From the NCBI RefSeq assembly GCF_013184985.2, contig NZ_CP063418.1, positions 1 through 64,000 on the forward strand: a DNA stretch of 64,000 nucleotides, in the 5' to 3' direction. Below the pieces are notes generated by a model, which had not been told where the DNA came from, made no database searches, and saw only the letters and a list, made by a program, of their open reading frames with translations. Positions 56,659 to 64,000 of the stretch are shown piece by piece. Every line of letters begins with the position of its first letter. Positions within the stretch are counted from its first letter, which is position 1. The position numbers were made by a program, and so were the translations under genes. Source of the stretch: Actinomyces faecalis. Its GTDB lineage: Bacteria; Actinomycetota; Actinomycetes; Actinomycetales; Actinomycetaceae.

Positions 56659-57585
56659 ATGGCAACAGCTGATGTCAGCACACTGGCGCCACGCAAGGGG
56701 CGCGGTCGGTCCGAGCGCCGTGTCCTGCGGTCCTTGCCCTACCTGGCTCCCGCCGCTCTCCTGTACGGCATCTTTCTGGTCTACCCGATGCTGGACTCGG
56801 TGCGCCTGTCCTTCTTCTCCTGGTCCGGCTACGCCGCGGACCCCCAGGAGTTCGTGGGCCTGAGGAACTACCGGTACCTCCTGACCCAGGACACGGTCTT
56901 CTGGACAGCGCTGAAGAACTCCATGATCTGGGTGGTGCTGTCCGTCGCCATCCCCATGGTCCTGTCCCTGCTCATGGCGCTGGCCCTCAACCAGCGCATC
57001 TGGGGGCGCAACGTCTTCCGCTCGATCTTCTACATCCCGAGCGTCTTCGCCTCCATCACGGTGGCTGCTATCTGGCGGTGGATCTACAACCCGACCCTCG
57101 GTGTCATCAACCAGGTCCTCGACGCGGTCGGGCTCGGCTCCCTCACCCACGAGTGGCTGGGGGACCCCAAGACGGCGCTGTACTCGATCTTCATCGCCTC
57201 GATCTGGCAGGGTGTGGGATTCAACCTCGTTCTCTTCCTCGCCGGCCTGCAGGCGGTGCCTGCAGAACTTGTGGACGCGGCCAAGGTGGACGGCGCTGGA
57301 CGCTGGCAGGTCTTCCGTCACGTCACCTGGCCTGCGCTGCGGCCGACGACGACGGTGGTCATCATCCTGACCATCATCAACTCTCTCAAGGTCTACGACC
57401 TCGTCGTCGGCATGACCGGAGGCGGGCCGGCCCAGTCCAGCCAGGTGCTGGCGCTGTGGTCCTACCAGCAGTCCTTCTCCAACCACAACTTCGGTGCAGG
57501 TGGCGCGGTGGCCACCGTGCTGCTCATTCTGTCTCTGTGCCTGGTGGTCCCCTACCTCGCATGGTCGATGAAGGGGGATGACTGA
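56659..57585 (+). CDS. Sugar ABC transporter permease (MalF type)
   Basis: This 308-residue protein has six membrane helices, starting with RSLPYLAPAALLYGIFLVYP. The EAA loop is EEL-like VPAELVDAAKVDGAGRWQVFRHVTWPALRPT, which docks the ATPase. It forms the channel with the next gene product. The ATG at 56659 follows GAAAGG. Its end overlaps or touches the next start, so translation is coupled. No ATPase gene is in the locus. Confidence 0.93.
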   Translation: MATADVSTLAPRKGRGRSERRVLRSLPYLAPAALLYGIFLVYPMLDSVRLSFFSWSGYAADPQEFVGLRNYRYLLTQDTVFWTALKNSMIWVVLSVAIPMVLSLLMALALNQRIWGRNVFRSIFYIPSVFASITVAAIWRWIYNPTLGVINQVLDAVGLGSLTHEWLGDPKTALYSIFIASIWQGVGFNLVLFLAGLQAVPAELVDAAKVDGAGRWQVFRHVTWPALRPTTTVVIILTIINSLKVYDLVVGMTGGGPAQSSQVLALWSYQQSFSNHNFGAGGAVATVLLILSLCLVVPYLAWSMKGDD

Positions 57586-57586
57586 G

Positions 57587-58474
57587 ATGACGGCTCTTGC
57601 CTCGGCCGCTCCGGCCACGAGCCACAGGACGCCGGTCAGGAACCGGCCGCAGCGGGACTGGGTGATCGTCGGGCTGTGGATCGCCCTGCTCGTCACGGCA
57701 CTGTTCTGGCTCGTGCCCTTCTTGGTCATGGTGCTCACCTCCTTCAAGAGCCAGGCTGACCTTGCCAACGGCTCGACGCTGGGCCTGCCGGCCTCGTGGC
57801 TGTGGGAGAACTACGCCAGTGCCGCGCAGACCGGCGACCTGTGGATCACGGGGAGCAACTCGCTGCTCGTAGCCGTCATCAAGGTGCCGCTCGGCCTCTT
57901 CCTCGCGGCGCTGGCGGCCTATGCCCTGGCACGGATCCGCATGAAGAGGGCCAGGCTCGTCGTCGCCTTCTTCGCCGTCGGCTCGATGGTGCCTATCCAG
58001 GTCGCCCTGGGACCGATGTTCCAGCTGCTGCTCAAGGCGGGCATGCTGGACACCTACGTTGGTCTCATCATTCCCTACCTGGCCTTCGGCGTGCCCTACC
58101 AGATCTTCATGATGTACGGGTCGTTCCGGGCGATCCCGGACTCGGTGGAGGAGTCGGCCCGACTCGACGGTGCCTCGACCTTCCGCATCTTCTGGCAGAT
58201 CTGTCTTCCGCTCGTCAAGCCGACGCTGGCGGCGCTCTTCGTCCTTGACTTCGTGGCGACATGGAACGAGTACGCGATGGCGTCCACGATCCTGCAGTCC
58301 AGCACGATGTCGACCATCCCGCTCGCGGTGCAGAGCTTCTCCTCCCAGCACGGCACGGACTACGGTCCGCTCAACGCCTTCATCATCATGACGGCGATCC
58401 CGGTGCTCATCGTCTACCTGCTCTTCCAGCGCTACTTCGTCTCCGGTGCCTTCACCGGTGCGGTGAAGGGCTGA
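57587..58474 (+). CDS. Sugar ABC transporter permease (MalG type)
   Basis: The 295-residue protein has six helices, a MalG-like EAA loop (IPDSVEESARLDGASTFRIF with LPLVKPTLAA) and typical NSLLVAVIKVPLGLFLAALA. The ATG at 57587 is favoured over 57578 because AAGGGGG is then nine bases away; the earlier ATG is too close to it. It pairs with the MalF-type permease to import the sugar or glycoside. A shared MsmK-like ATPase encoded elsewhere would be needed. Confidence 0.92.
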   Translation: MTALASAAPATSHRTPVRNRPQRDWVIVGLWIALLVTALFWLVPFLVMVLTSFKSQADLANGSTLGLPASWLWENYASAAQTGDLWITGSNSLLVAVIKVPLGLFLAALAAYALARIRMKRARLVVAFFAVGSMVPIQVALGPMFQLLLKAGMLDTYVGLIIPYLAFGVPYQIFMMYGSFRAIPDSVEESARLDGASTFRIFWQICLPLVKPTLAALFVLDFVATWNEYAMASTILQSSTMSTIPLAVQSFSSQHGTDYGPLNAFIIMTAIPVLIVYLLFQRYFVSGAFTGAVKG

Positions 58475-58488
58475 GAAAGGACCTCATG

Positions 58489-59949
58489 ATGACTGCCTCG
58501 CCCACCTCCTACGTCCTGGCTCTGGACGAGGGGACCACGAACGCCAAGGCCTTCGCGGTCGCTCCGGACGGGACGATCCTGTCCTCAGGCTCGGCCCCGG
58601 TGCCTGTGAGCTATCCCCAGCCCGGGTGGGTCGAGCAGGACGCCGAGGCCATCTGGGCGGCCCAGGCCCAGGCGATCCGTGACTGCCTGGCCGGAGTCAA
58701 GGGGGCGCCGTCGGGCATCACGATCTCCAACCAGCGGGAGTCGGTCGTGTGCTGGGACGCGCGTACGGGACAGGCGCTGGCGCCGGTGCTGGGCTGGCAG
58801 GACTCGAGGACCGCGGAGTTCTGTGACTGGCTGCGCTCGCCGGAGCGGGAGTTCGCCGTCGCCGCGACCACCGGCCTCAGCCTCGACCCGATGTTCTCCG
58901 CGCCCAAGATGCGTTACCTGCTCGATCGTGTCTCGGCGGCGGGGCAGGCGGACCGCGCCCGCATCGGCACGGTGGACTCCTGGCTCGTGGCGCGGCTGAC
59001 CGGGCAGGACTCCTACGTCATCGAGGCCGGCAACGCCTCGCGTACGCTGCTGCTCGACCTGGCCACGCTGGGATGGTCGGAGCAGATGTGCGACCTCTTC
59101 GGCGTCGCCCGTGACGTGCTGCCGCGGGTGGTGGCCTCCAACGCGGACTTCGGCCGCACGCGCGGACTCGACCTCCTGCCCGACGGCGTGCCGGTCGTGG
59201 GCGTGCTCGGTGACTCCCACGCCGCGCTCTTCGGGCACGGCTGCCGTTCTCCCCAGGAGGGCAAGGCCACCTACGGCACGGGCTCGTCGGTCATGGTGCC
59301 CTCGGGTGCGGACCGCTCGGTGCGCCCCGGGGTCTCGACCACCCTGGCCTGGCTCACCGAGGAACCGATGTACGGCCACGAAGGCAATATCGTCGCCTCG
59401 GGCACGGCGATGGACTGGACGGCGCGCCTGCTGGGGATGGCCCCGGGACGCGAGCTCGACGACCTGGCTGCTACGGTTCCGGACAGCGGGGGAGTCACGC
59501 TGGTGCCGGCCTTCACGGGGCTTGGTGCGCCGTGGTGGGACCGCCAGGCCGTGGGCCTGGTCTCGGGAGTCACGGCGGGGACCGAGCGGGGTCACGTGGC
59601 GCGTGCCGCGCTGGAGGCGGTGGCGCACCAGATCGCGGACGTCCTGGAGGCCCTGGGGAGCGAGGACCTTGAGGTCCTGCACGCAGACGGCGGTGCGACG
59701 GCCTCGCGCCTGCTCATGCAGTGCCAGGCAGACCTGCTGGGTCGCAGCGTCGTCGTCTCCTCCAATGCCGAGGTCTCGGCTCTGGGGGCGGCGCTCATGG
59801 GATTCAGCCACCTGGGCTGGCCGCTGCCGGACCTGGAGTCCGACGGCGGGCATCGCTACGAGCCGGTGATGGAGCCTGCCGCTCGGGCGGCGGTTCGCTC
59901 GCAGTGGGCCAAGGCCCTGTCGCGCTCGCGGATGACCTCGGTCGGGTGA
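58489..59949 (+). CDS. FGGY family carbohydrate kinase
   Basis: This 486-residue kinase shows the actin-fold phosphate loop LALDEGTTNAKAF, the sugar-binding ISNQRES and GWQDSRTAEFCDWL, and GDSHAALFGHGC with the catalytic Asp. GTGSSVM and LHADGGATASRLLMQ for ATP and ALGAALMG follow. Family members phosphorylate glycerol, xylulose, ribulose, apulose and similar polyols. Here a ketose made by the isomerase at 60083 is the likely substrate, giving a transketolase donor. The ATG at 58489 sits seven bases from AAAGGA; 58486 is possible. It is cotranscribed with the transporter. Confidence 0.92.
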   Translation: MTASPTSYVLALDEGTTNAKAFAVAPDGTILSSGSAPVPVSYPQPGWVEQDAEAIWAAQAQAIRDCLAGVKGAPSGITISNQRESVVCWDARTGQALAPVLGWQDSRTAEFCDWLRSPEREFAVAATTGLSLDPMFSAPKMRYLLDRVSAAGQADRARIGTVDSWLVARLTGQDSYVIEAGNASRTLLLDLATLGWSEQMCDLFGVARDVLPRVVASNADFGRTRGLDLLPDGVPVVGVLGDSHAALFGHGCRSPQEGKATYGTGSSVMVPSGADRSVRPGVSTTLAWLTEEPMYGHEGNIVASGTAMDWTARLLGMAPGRELDDLAATVPDSGGVTLVPAFTGLGAPWWDRQAVGLVSGVTAGTERGHVARAALEAVAHQIADVLEALGSEDLEVLHADGGATASRLLMQCQADLLGRSVVVSSNAEVSALGAALMGFSHLGWPLPDLESDGGHRYEPVMEPAARAAVRSQWAKALSRSRMTSVG

Positions 59950-60059
59950 GCGTCGCGAGCCAGCTCTGAACCACGCGCCTAGCCGGGGCGCGAACCAGTC
60001 CGAGCCGTAGGCCTCGAGCCCTTGCGGACCGGCATCCCGGCGCATACCATCTGAGTGAA

Positions 60060-60076
60060 TCAACGATCGGAGTTGA
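60060..60076 (+). promoter_or_regulatory. Operator-like dyad before the isomerase gene
   Basis: TCAAC (60060-60064) and GTTGA (60072-60076) form an inverted repeat directly before the isomerase ATG, with TACCAT at about 60046 as a possible -10. The 133-base gap after the kinase gene suggests a separate promoter for the isomerase/transketolase genes. Confidence 0.4.
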
Positions 60077-60082
60077 ATAAAC

Positions 60083-61066
60083 ATGAGCAACGAACCAGTT
60101 TTCGGCGCAGGCCTGTGGAACTTCGCCACCTACGTGGACCGCTACGCCATCGACGGCTACGGTGAGCCGCGCTCCACCATCGAGCAGATCGAGCTGGCCG
60201 CCCAGGTCGGTGACATCTCCTACGTCGACCTCAACTTCCCCTGGACCGCCGGCCTGAGCACCCAGGACGTCAAGGCGGCGCTGGAGCGCACGGGCCTGAA
60301 GGCCATCGGCGTCACCCCGGACATCTACCTGCGCGAGCACCAGCTCGGCGCCTTCACCAACCCTGACCCGGCCAAGCGCGAGTCCGCCCGCGTCATCATG
60401 CAGGGCGCGGCCGACGCCGTGCGCGAGCTCGGTGCCCGCTACGTCAAGATCTGGCCCGGCCAGGACGGCTTCGACTACCCCTTCCAGGTCGACTACAAGG
60501 AGCTCAACCGCCTGGCGGTCGAGGGAATGCGGGAGCTGGCCAAGGCCAACCCCGACCTGAAGTTTGTCATTGAGTACAAGCCGCGCGAGCCTCGCACCCA
60601 CATGTTCTGGTCCTCAGCGGCCAAGACGGTCCTGGGCATCCAGGAGATGGGTGTGGACAACGTCGGTGTCCTGCTCGACTTCGGTCACGCCCTCTTCGGT
60701 GGCGAGTCCCCGGCCGAGTCCGCCCAGTTGCTCATTGACCACGGTCTGCTGTGGGGCATGGACGTCAACGACAACTACCGCGGCTGGGACGACGACATGG
60801 TCGTGGGCACGGTCCACATCACCGAGGTCTTCGAGTTCTTCTACACGCTGAGGAAGAACGGCTGGGAGGGCGTGTGGCAGCTCGATCAGTTCCCCTTCCG
60901 TGAGGACGTCGTCGACAACGCCCGCACCTCCGTCCGCTTCCTCAAGGCCCTGCACAAGGCCCTCGACCGCCTCGACGAGGAGGCCCTGGCCGACGCCCAG
61001 CGCCGTCAGGACCCGCTGGCCGCCCAGCGTGTGGTCCAGGACGCCCTGCTGACCTGCATGGCCTGA
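60083..61066 (+). CDS. TIM-barrel sugar isomerase/epimerase
   Basis: This 327-residue protein belongs to the xylose-isomerase-like TIM barrel superfamily (AP_endonuc_2). Likely metal ligands are in [12 protein letters not shown] (Glu), [11 protein letters not shown] (Asp, His) and [21 protein letters not shown] (Asp). [20 protein letters not shown] at the start is typical of rhamnose-isomerase-related proteins. It should convert an aldose to a ketose for the FGGY kinase. D-apiose, ribose and rhamnose-like sugars are all possible. The transketolase genes follow 24 bases later. Confidence 0.85.
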   Translation: MSNEPVFGAGLWNFATYVDRYAIDGYGEPRSTIEQIELAAQVGDISYVDLNFPWTAGLSTQDVKAALERTGLKAIGVTPDIYLREHQLGAFTNPDPAKRESARVIMQGAADAVRELGARYVKIWPGQDGFDYPFQVDYKELNRLAVEGMRELAKANPDLKFVIEYKPREPRTHMFWSSAAKTVLGIQEMGVDNVGVLLDFGHALFGGESPAESAQLLIDHGLLWGMDVNDNYRGWDDDMVVGTVHITEVFEFFYTLRKNGWEGVWQLDQFPFREDVVDNARTSVRFLKALHKALDRLDEEALADAQRRQDPLAAQRVVQDALLTCMA

Positions 61067-61090
61067 GCCCTCGGTACCCAAGGAGCTGAC

Positions 61091-61969
61091 ATGACCGTCA
61101 CGGTCGATCTCCCCGTCATCGGGCGCACGCGTCCTGGTGCCAGCCGCGAGGAGGTGGTGGCCCACCTCAAGGAGGCTGCGCGCCGCATCCGCATGAAGGA
61201 CCTGGCTACCGTCATGCGGGCGGGTCAGGGACACATCGGTGGGGAGTTCTCCATCATCGACGTGCTGACCACCCTGTACCTGCACACCGCTAACGTCACC
61301 GTGGACAACCTTGATGACCCGGACCACGACCGTGTCATCCTGTCCAAGGGACACGCAGCCAATGCCCTGTACACCGTCTTCGCCGCTGCCGGCCTGCTGG
61401 AGCCGGCCGAGCTGGACACCTTCGTCCAACCGGACTCCCGGCTCAACGGGCACCCCGCGCGCACGAAGGTGCGTGGCGTGGAGGCCAATACCGGCCCGCT
61501 CGGGCACGGCCTGCCCGTCGCCGTCGGCGACGCCATCGCCGCCAAGATCGACGGCTCGCCCCGACGCGTCTTCGTCCTGACCGGCGACGGCGAGCTACAG
61601 GAGGGCTCGAACTGGGAGGCGCTCATGGCGGCCGCCCAGTTCAAGCTGGACAACCTCGTGGTCGTGGCGGACCGCAACCACCTTCAGCAGGGTGCCACGA
61701 CGGAGGACACCAACGATCTCAGCCCGCTGGACGAGAAGGCGCGTGCCTTCGGTGCCCACGTGGTCGACGTCGACGCCCACGACTTCGACCAGCTCCTCGA
61801 CGCCTTCGAGGCTGCCCCGGTCGAGCCCGGCAAGCCGACCTTCGTCATCGCCCACTCCCACAAGGGGCACCCGATCTCCTTCATGAGTGACAACGTGCCA
61901 TGGCACCACAAGCTGCCCAGCCCTGAGCAGGCCGAGGCGGCATTAGCAGAGCTGGAGGCCCTTAAGTGA
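61091..61969 (+). CDS. Transketolase, N-terminal (ThDP-binding) subunit
   Basis: This 292-residue subunit binds thiamine diphosphate through GDGELQEGSNWEALM and the following DRN. RAGQGHIGGEFSIIDVL, LSKGHAANALYTVF and GPLGHGLPVAVGDAIAAK carry the substrate-phosphate and cofactor residues. Transketolase is normally one chain of about 650 residues; here it is divided into two genes, as in apulose-4-phosphate transketolase and some other split enzymes. Its last bases overlap the C-terminal subunit gene as GTGA. Confidence 0.92.
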   Translation: MTVTVDLPVIGRTRPGASREEVVAHLKEAARRIRMKDLATVMRAGQGHIGGEFSIIDVLTTLYLHTANVTVDNLDDPDHDRVILSKGHAANALYTVFAAAGLLEPAELDTFVQPDSRLNGHPARTKVRGVEANTGPLGHGLPVAVGDAIAAKIDGSPRRVFVLTGDGELQEGSNWEALMAAAQFKLDNLVVVADRNHLQQGATTEDTNDLSPLDEKARAFGAHVVDVDAHDFDQLLDAFEAAPVEPGKPTFVIAHSHKGHPISFMSDNVPWHHKLPSPEQAEAALAELEALK

Positions 61970-62895
61970 GCGAGAACCTGTACGACTGCCGCAACGCCTA
62001 CGCTGAGACGCTGGCGGACATCGCCCGTCAGGACGGCCGGCTCGTCGTCGTCGTCAACGACTCGGTGGGCTCGTCCAACCTCGGCGGCTTTCGCGACGAG
62101 TTCCCCGCCCGCCTCATCAACGTCGGCATCGCCGAGCAGAACCAGGTGGGTGTGGCAGCGGGCCTGGAGAACGGCGGGAAGATCCCTGTGGTCTCCTGCG
62201 CCGGGTCCTTCCTCTCGGCACGTGCGACCGAGCAGGTCAAGATCGACGCCGGCTACTCCCACCGCCACATGCTGCTGTGCGCCCAGTCCCCGGGACTGGC
62301 CTACGGCGCGCTCGGCTCGACCCACCACAGCGCCGAGGACGTCACCATCATGAGGTCCTTCCCCGGCATGACCGTCATCGTCCCGGCCGATCCTGCCGAG
62401 ACCGAGGGCGCGATCCGCTGGGCCTACTCCGAGCTGGACGGCCCCGCCTACATCCGCATCTCGCGGATGAAGGTGCCTGCGGTCCACGGTGAGGGCTACG
62501 CCTTCACTCCCAAGGCCACGGTGCTGCGCGAGGGTGAGGACCTGACGGTCATCGCCAACGGCGTGACCGTGCACCGGGCGCTGGAGGCGGTTGACCGCCT
62601 GGAGGCTGAGGGCGTGCACGCCCGGCTGCTGTCCATGCCCGTGGTCAAGCCCTTGGACGAGGAGGCTGTGCTGGCTGCTGCTCGTGAGACCGGGCGGATC
62701 ATCACGGTCGAGGAGGGCACGGTCAACGGTGGGCTTGGTGGCGCCGTCGCCGAGCTGACCAGCGAGAAGTGCCCGGTGCCGGTCAAGAGGATCGGTGTGC
62801 CGGACCAGTGGGCCCCCACGGGCTCTGAGGCCTGGCTCATGGACCACTGGGGCATCAGTGCCGACGGTATCGTCTCCGCTGCCCTACATCGCTGA
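61966..62895 (+). CDS. Transketolase, C-terminal (pyrimidine-binding) subunit
   Basis: This 309-residue partner contains the pyrimidine domain with the catalytic Glu in NVGIAEQNQVGVAAG, THHSAEDVTIMRSFPGMTVIVP, and a C-terminal domain with KPLDEEAVLAAARETGRIIT and EEGTVNGGLGGAVAEL. It makes the active site at the interface with the N-terminal subunit. The GTG at 61966 overlaps the upstream stop, giving equal translation. Its own stop touches the palindrome at 62896. It likely moves a two-carbon unit from the phosphorylated ketose. Confidence 0.92.
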   Translation: MSENLYDCRNAYAETLADIARQDGRLVVVVNDSVGSSNLGGFRDEFPARLINVGIAEQNQVGVAAGLENGGKIPVVSCAGSFLSARATEQVKIDAGYSHRHMLLCAQSPGLAYGALGSTHHSAEDVTIMRSFPGMTVIVPADPAETEGAIRWAYSELDGPAYIRISRMKVPAVHGEGYAFTPKATVLREGEDLTVIANGVTVHRALEAVDRLEAEGVHARLLSMPVVKPLDEEAVLAAARETGRIITVEEGTVNGGLGGAVAELTSEKCPVPVKRIGVPDQWAPTGSEAWLMDHWGISADGIVSAALHR

Positions 62896-62957
62896 GATCG
62901 CGGAAACGGCGTCGTCACGGGCACCATGGTGCCCGTGACGACGCCGTTTCCGCGATC
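62896..62957. repeat. Perfect 62-bp palindrome abutting the transketolase stop
   Basis: Both 31-base halves are exact reverse complements with no loop, centred on CCATGG at 62924-62929. It begins on the base after the TGA and lies between convergent genes, so it probably ends both transcripts, though no T tract is seen. The segment 62938-62954 is identical to 1832-1848 after dnaA. Confidence 0.9.
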
Positions 62958-62985
62958 AGGTCCCCAGGACGCGATCTCAGCGTGC

Positions 62986-63981
62986 TCAGCTTTCCTGCCA
63001 CTGGCTGAAGGCCTCGAAGGAGGCGAACATGTCCGCGAACAGCATGGTGTTGTCCACCTGCGTGTAGCGGCGCATGGGCCGGGTTCCCTCGGGGTAGCGG
63101 TACGTGCCGTCCTCGGCCAGCGACACCCGGGGGATGACGTCGTAGGACGAGGAGGCGGTGTCCGGCTCGAAGGTGGTCTGCAGGCTGGACAGAAGCACCA
63201 GCGGCTGGTCCCCGAGCACGTAGGTGGCCCCGGCGTGACCTGCGAAGGGCTGGATCATGCGCTGGACGTCCTCGAGCTGGGACAGCAGGAAGGCGCCCAG
63301 CCTGCCGGCCCGCTGGCAGCCGCGGCGGATGACGGACATCGGCACCAGGCTGGAGCGGTAGACGTCGCGCGGCATCTGCCACACGCGGGCGTTGGTGTCG
63401 TTGAAGACGTACATGGCGGCAGGCACGTCCAGCGCCATGTTGTACTCCAGCGTCGTCGCGCCGGCCGGCACGTAGGCCAGCCCCGCGTGCTCGGACCCGC
63501 CGATCCAGATGAGCGTGAGACGGTCGGCGATCGCCGGCTCCGCCTTGTAGGCGCGAGCGACGTCGCCTAAGGACCCGCCGGCCACGAGGTAGAGCGGCCG
63601 GTCGTCCTCGCGCATAGCCTCCTCGACGATGAAGCGCGAGGCGGCCGTCGGCCCGTCGTGATCGGCGAAGCCGTGGTCGTCGCCCTCGTAGAGGTCGACC
63701 CCGTCTACGCCCATGAGCTCAAGCAGGTGCTCGACCTTCTCGCGCCCGGCCTGGACCGAGTGGCCGGTACGGTTCCAGCCGTCGTCCTCACGCAGGCGGG
63801 AGACGACGACGCCGCGTACCTCCGTCCCCTCCACCAGCAGGTGGTGGGCGAGCTGGAAGAGGTCGTCCGGGTCCCCGGCGAAGTCGTTGTCGATGATGAC
63901 CCGGGTGCGGCCCGGCACACCCGCGAGCGGGTGGTCCTGGCCGAGCCACGGCGTCGTGCCGTAGGTCCAGCGTGCTGTCAT
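62986..63981 (-). CDS. Nucleoside-hydrolase-like protein, second paralog
   Basis: The 331-residue protein is clearly related to the one at 54182. It shares DNDFxGDPDD (31-40), REDDRPLYLVAGGSLGD, LTLIWIGGSEHAG, GDQPLVLLSSL (Asp258 with Gly where the classical His stands) and the DTASSS region near the end. The two differ widely elsewhere, so they are old paralogs. It faces the transketolase genes from the opposite strand. The ATG at 63981 has AAAGG upstream, near the window end, so its promoter is not fully seen. Confidence 0.85.
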   Translation of the reverse strand: MTARWTYGTTPWLGQDHPLAGVPGRTRVIIDNDFAGDPDDLFQLAHHLLVEGTEVRGVVVSRLREDDGWNRTGHSVQAGREKVEHLLELMGVDGVDLYEGDDHGFADHDGPTAASRFIVEEAMREDDRPLYLVAGGSLGDVARAYKAEPAIADRLTLIWIGGSEHAGLAYVPAGATTLEYNMALDVPAAMYVFNDTNARVWQMPRDVYRSSLVPMSVIRRGCQRAGRLGAFLLSQLEDVQRMIQPFAGHAGATYVLGDQPLVLLSSLQTTFEPDTASSSYDVIPRVSLAEDGTYRYPEGTRPMRRYTQVDNTMLFADMFASFEAFSQWQES

Positions 63982-64000
63982 AGTCTGTCAGCCTTTCCCT

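Overview
The window is GC-rich, uses GTG starts heavily, and reads as the origin end of a Gram-positive actinobacterial chromosome. The order dnaA, dnaN, recF, dciA, gyrB, gyrA, DUF3566 gene, tRNA-Ile, DLW-39 gene, tRNA-Ala, then ppiA/rhomboid, crgA, a class E sortase gene and the pknB-pknA-pbpA-ftsW-pstP-fhaB-fhaA block is typical of Actinobacteria. The Cna_B-type cell-wall adhesin, luxS and the general style suggest an Actinomycetaceae member (Actinomyces or Schaalia-like). That taxonomic placement is inference.

Layout. Positions 1-11240 hold replication initiation and gyrase genes plus two tRNAs, with a conventional DnaA-box region between dnaA and dnaN. Positions 11241-11760 are a gene-free stretch with a four-unit inverted array and a second, rather better cluster of DnaA-box-like sites. 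Positions 11777-16757 carry rhomboid protease, cyclophilin, a coiled-coil membrane protein, an aldo/keto reductase, CrgA, sortase E and a small partner protein. Positions 16912-25750 are the minus-strand envelope-growth and Ser/Thr-phosphorylation operon, in which most genes overlap by 4 bases. A tRNA-Leu and a 2171-residue wall-anchored adhesin follow to 32828.

Positions 33017-51915 are a mixed accessory and metabolic stretch: a radical SAM/SPASM enzyme, a phosphoribosyltransferase, AspT-type and YeiH-type transporters, AhpC/AhpD, a TetR/MFS efflux pair with a visible operator, a thiamine-binding-type protein, MTA/SAH nucleosidase, a membrane AlbA_2 protein, LuxS, an alpha/beta hydrolase, a SLC13 transporter with a histidine kinase and an output-less response regulator, and an AI-2E-family permease.

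Positions 52052-63981 form one carbohydrate-use locus and are the most interesting part. Overlapping SorC and LacI regulators precede a nucleoside-hydrolase-like enzyme, a CUT1 ABC transporter (binding protein and two permeases, no ATPase), an FGGY kinase, a TIM-barrel sugar isomerase and a split transketolase. A second nucleoside-hydrolase-like paralog faces them. The isomerase/FGGY kinase/split transketolase combination recalls the published D-apiose pathway (isomerase, apulose kinase, apulose-4-phosphate transketolase). The two hydrolase-like proteins appear to lack the usual catalytic His and would be a new front end that frees the sugar.

The intergenic spaces are unusually rich in long inverted repeats. 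Two of them, 12 kb apart, are 82-bp members of one family whose 27-bp arms differ at five positions, always with compensating changes on the other arm.
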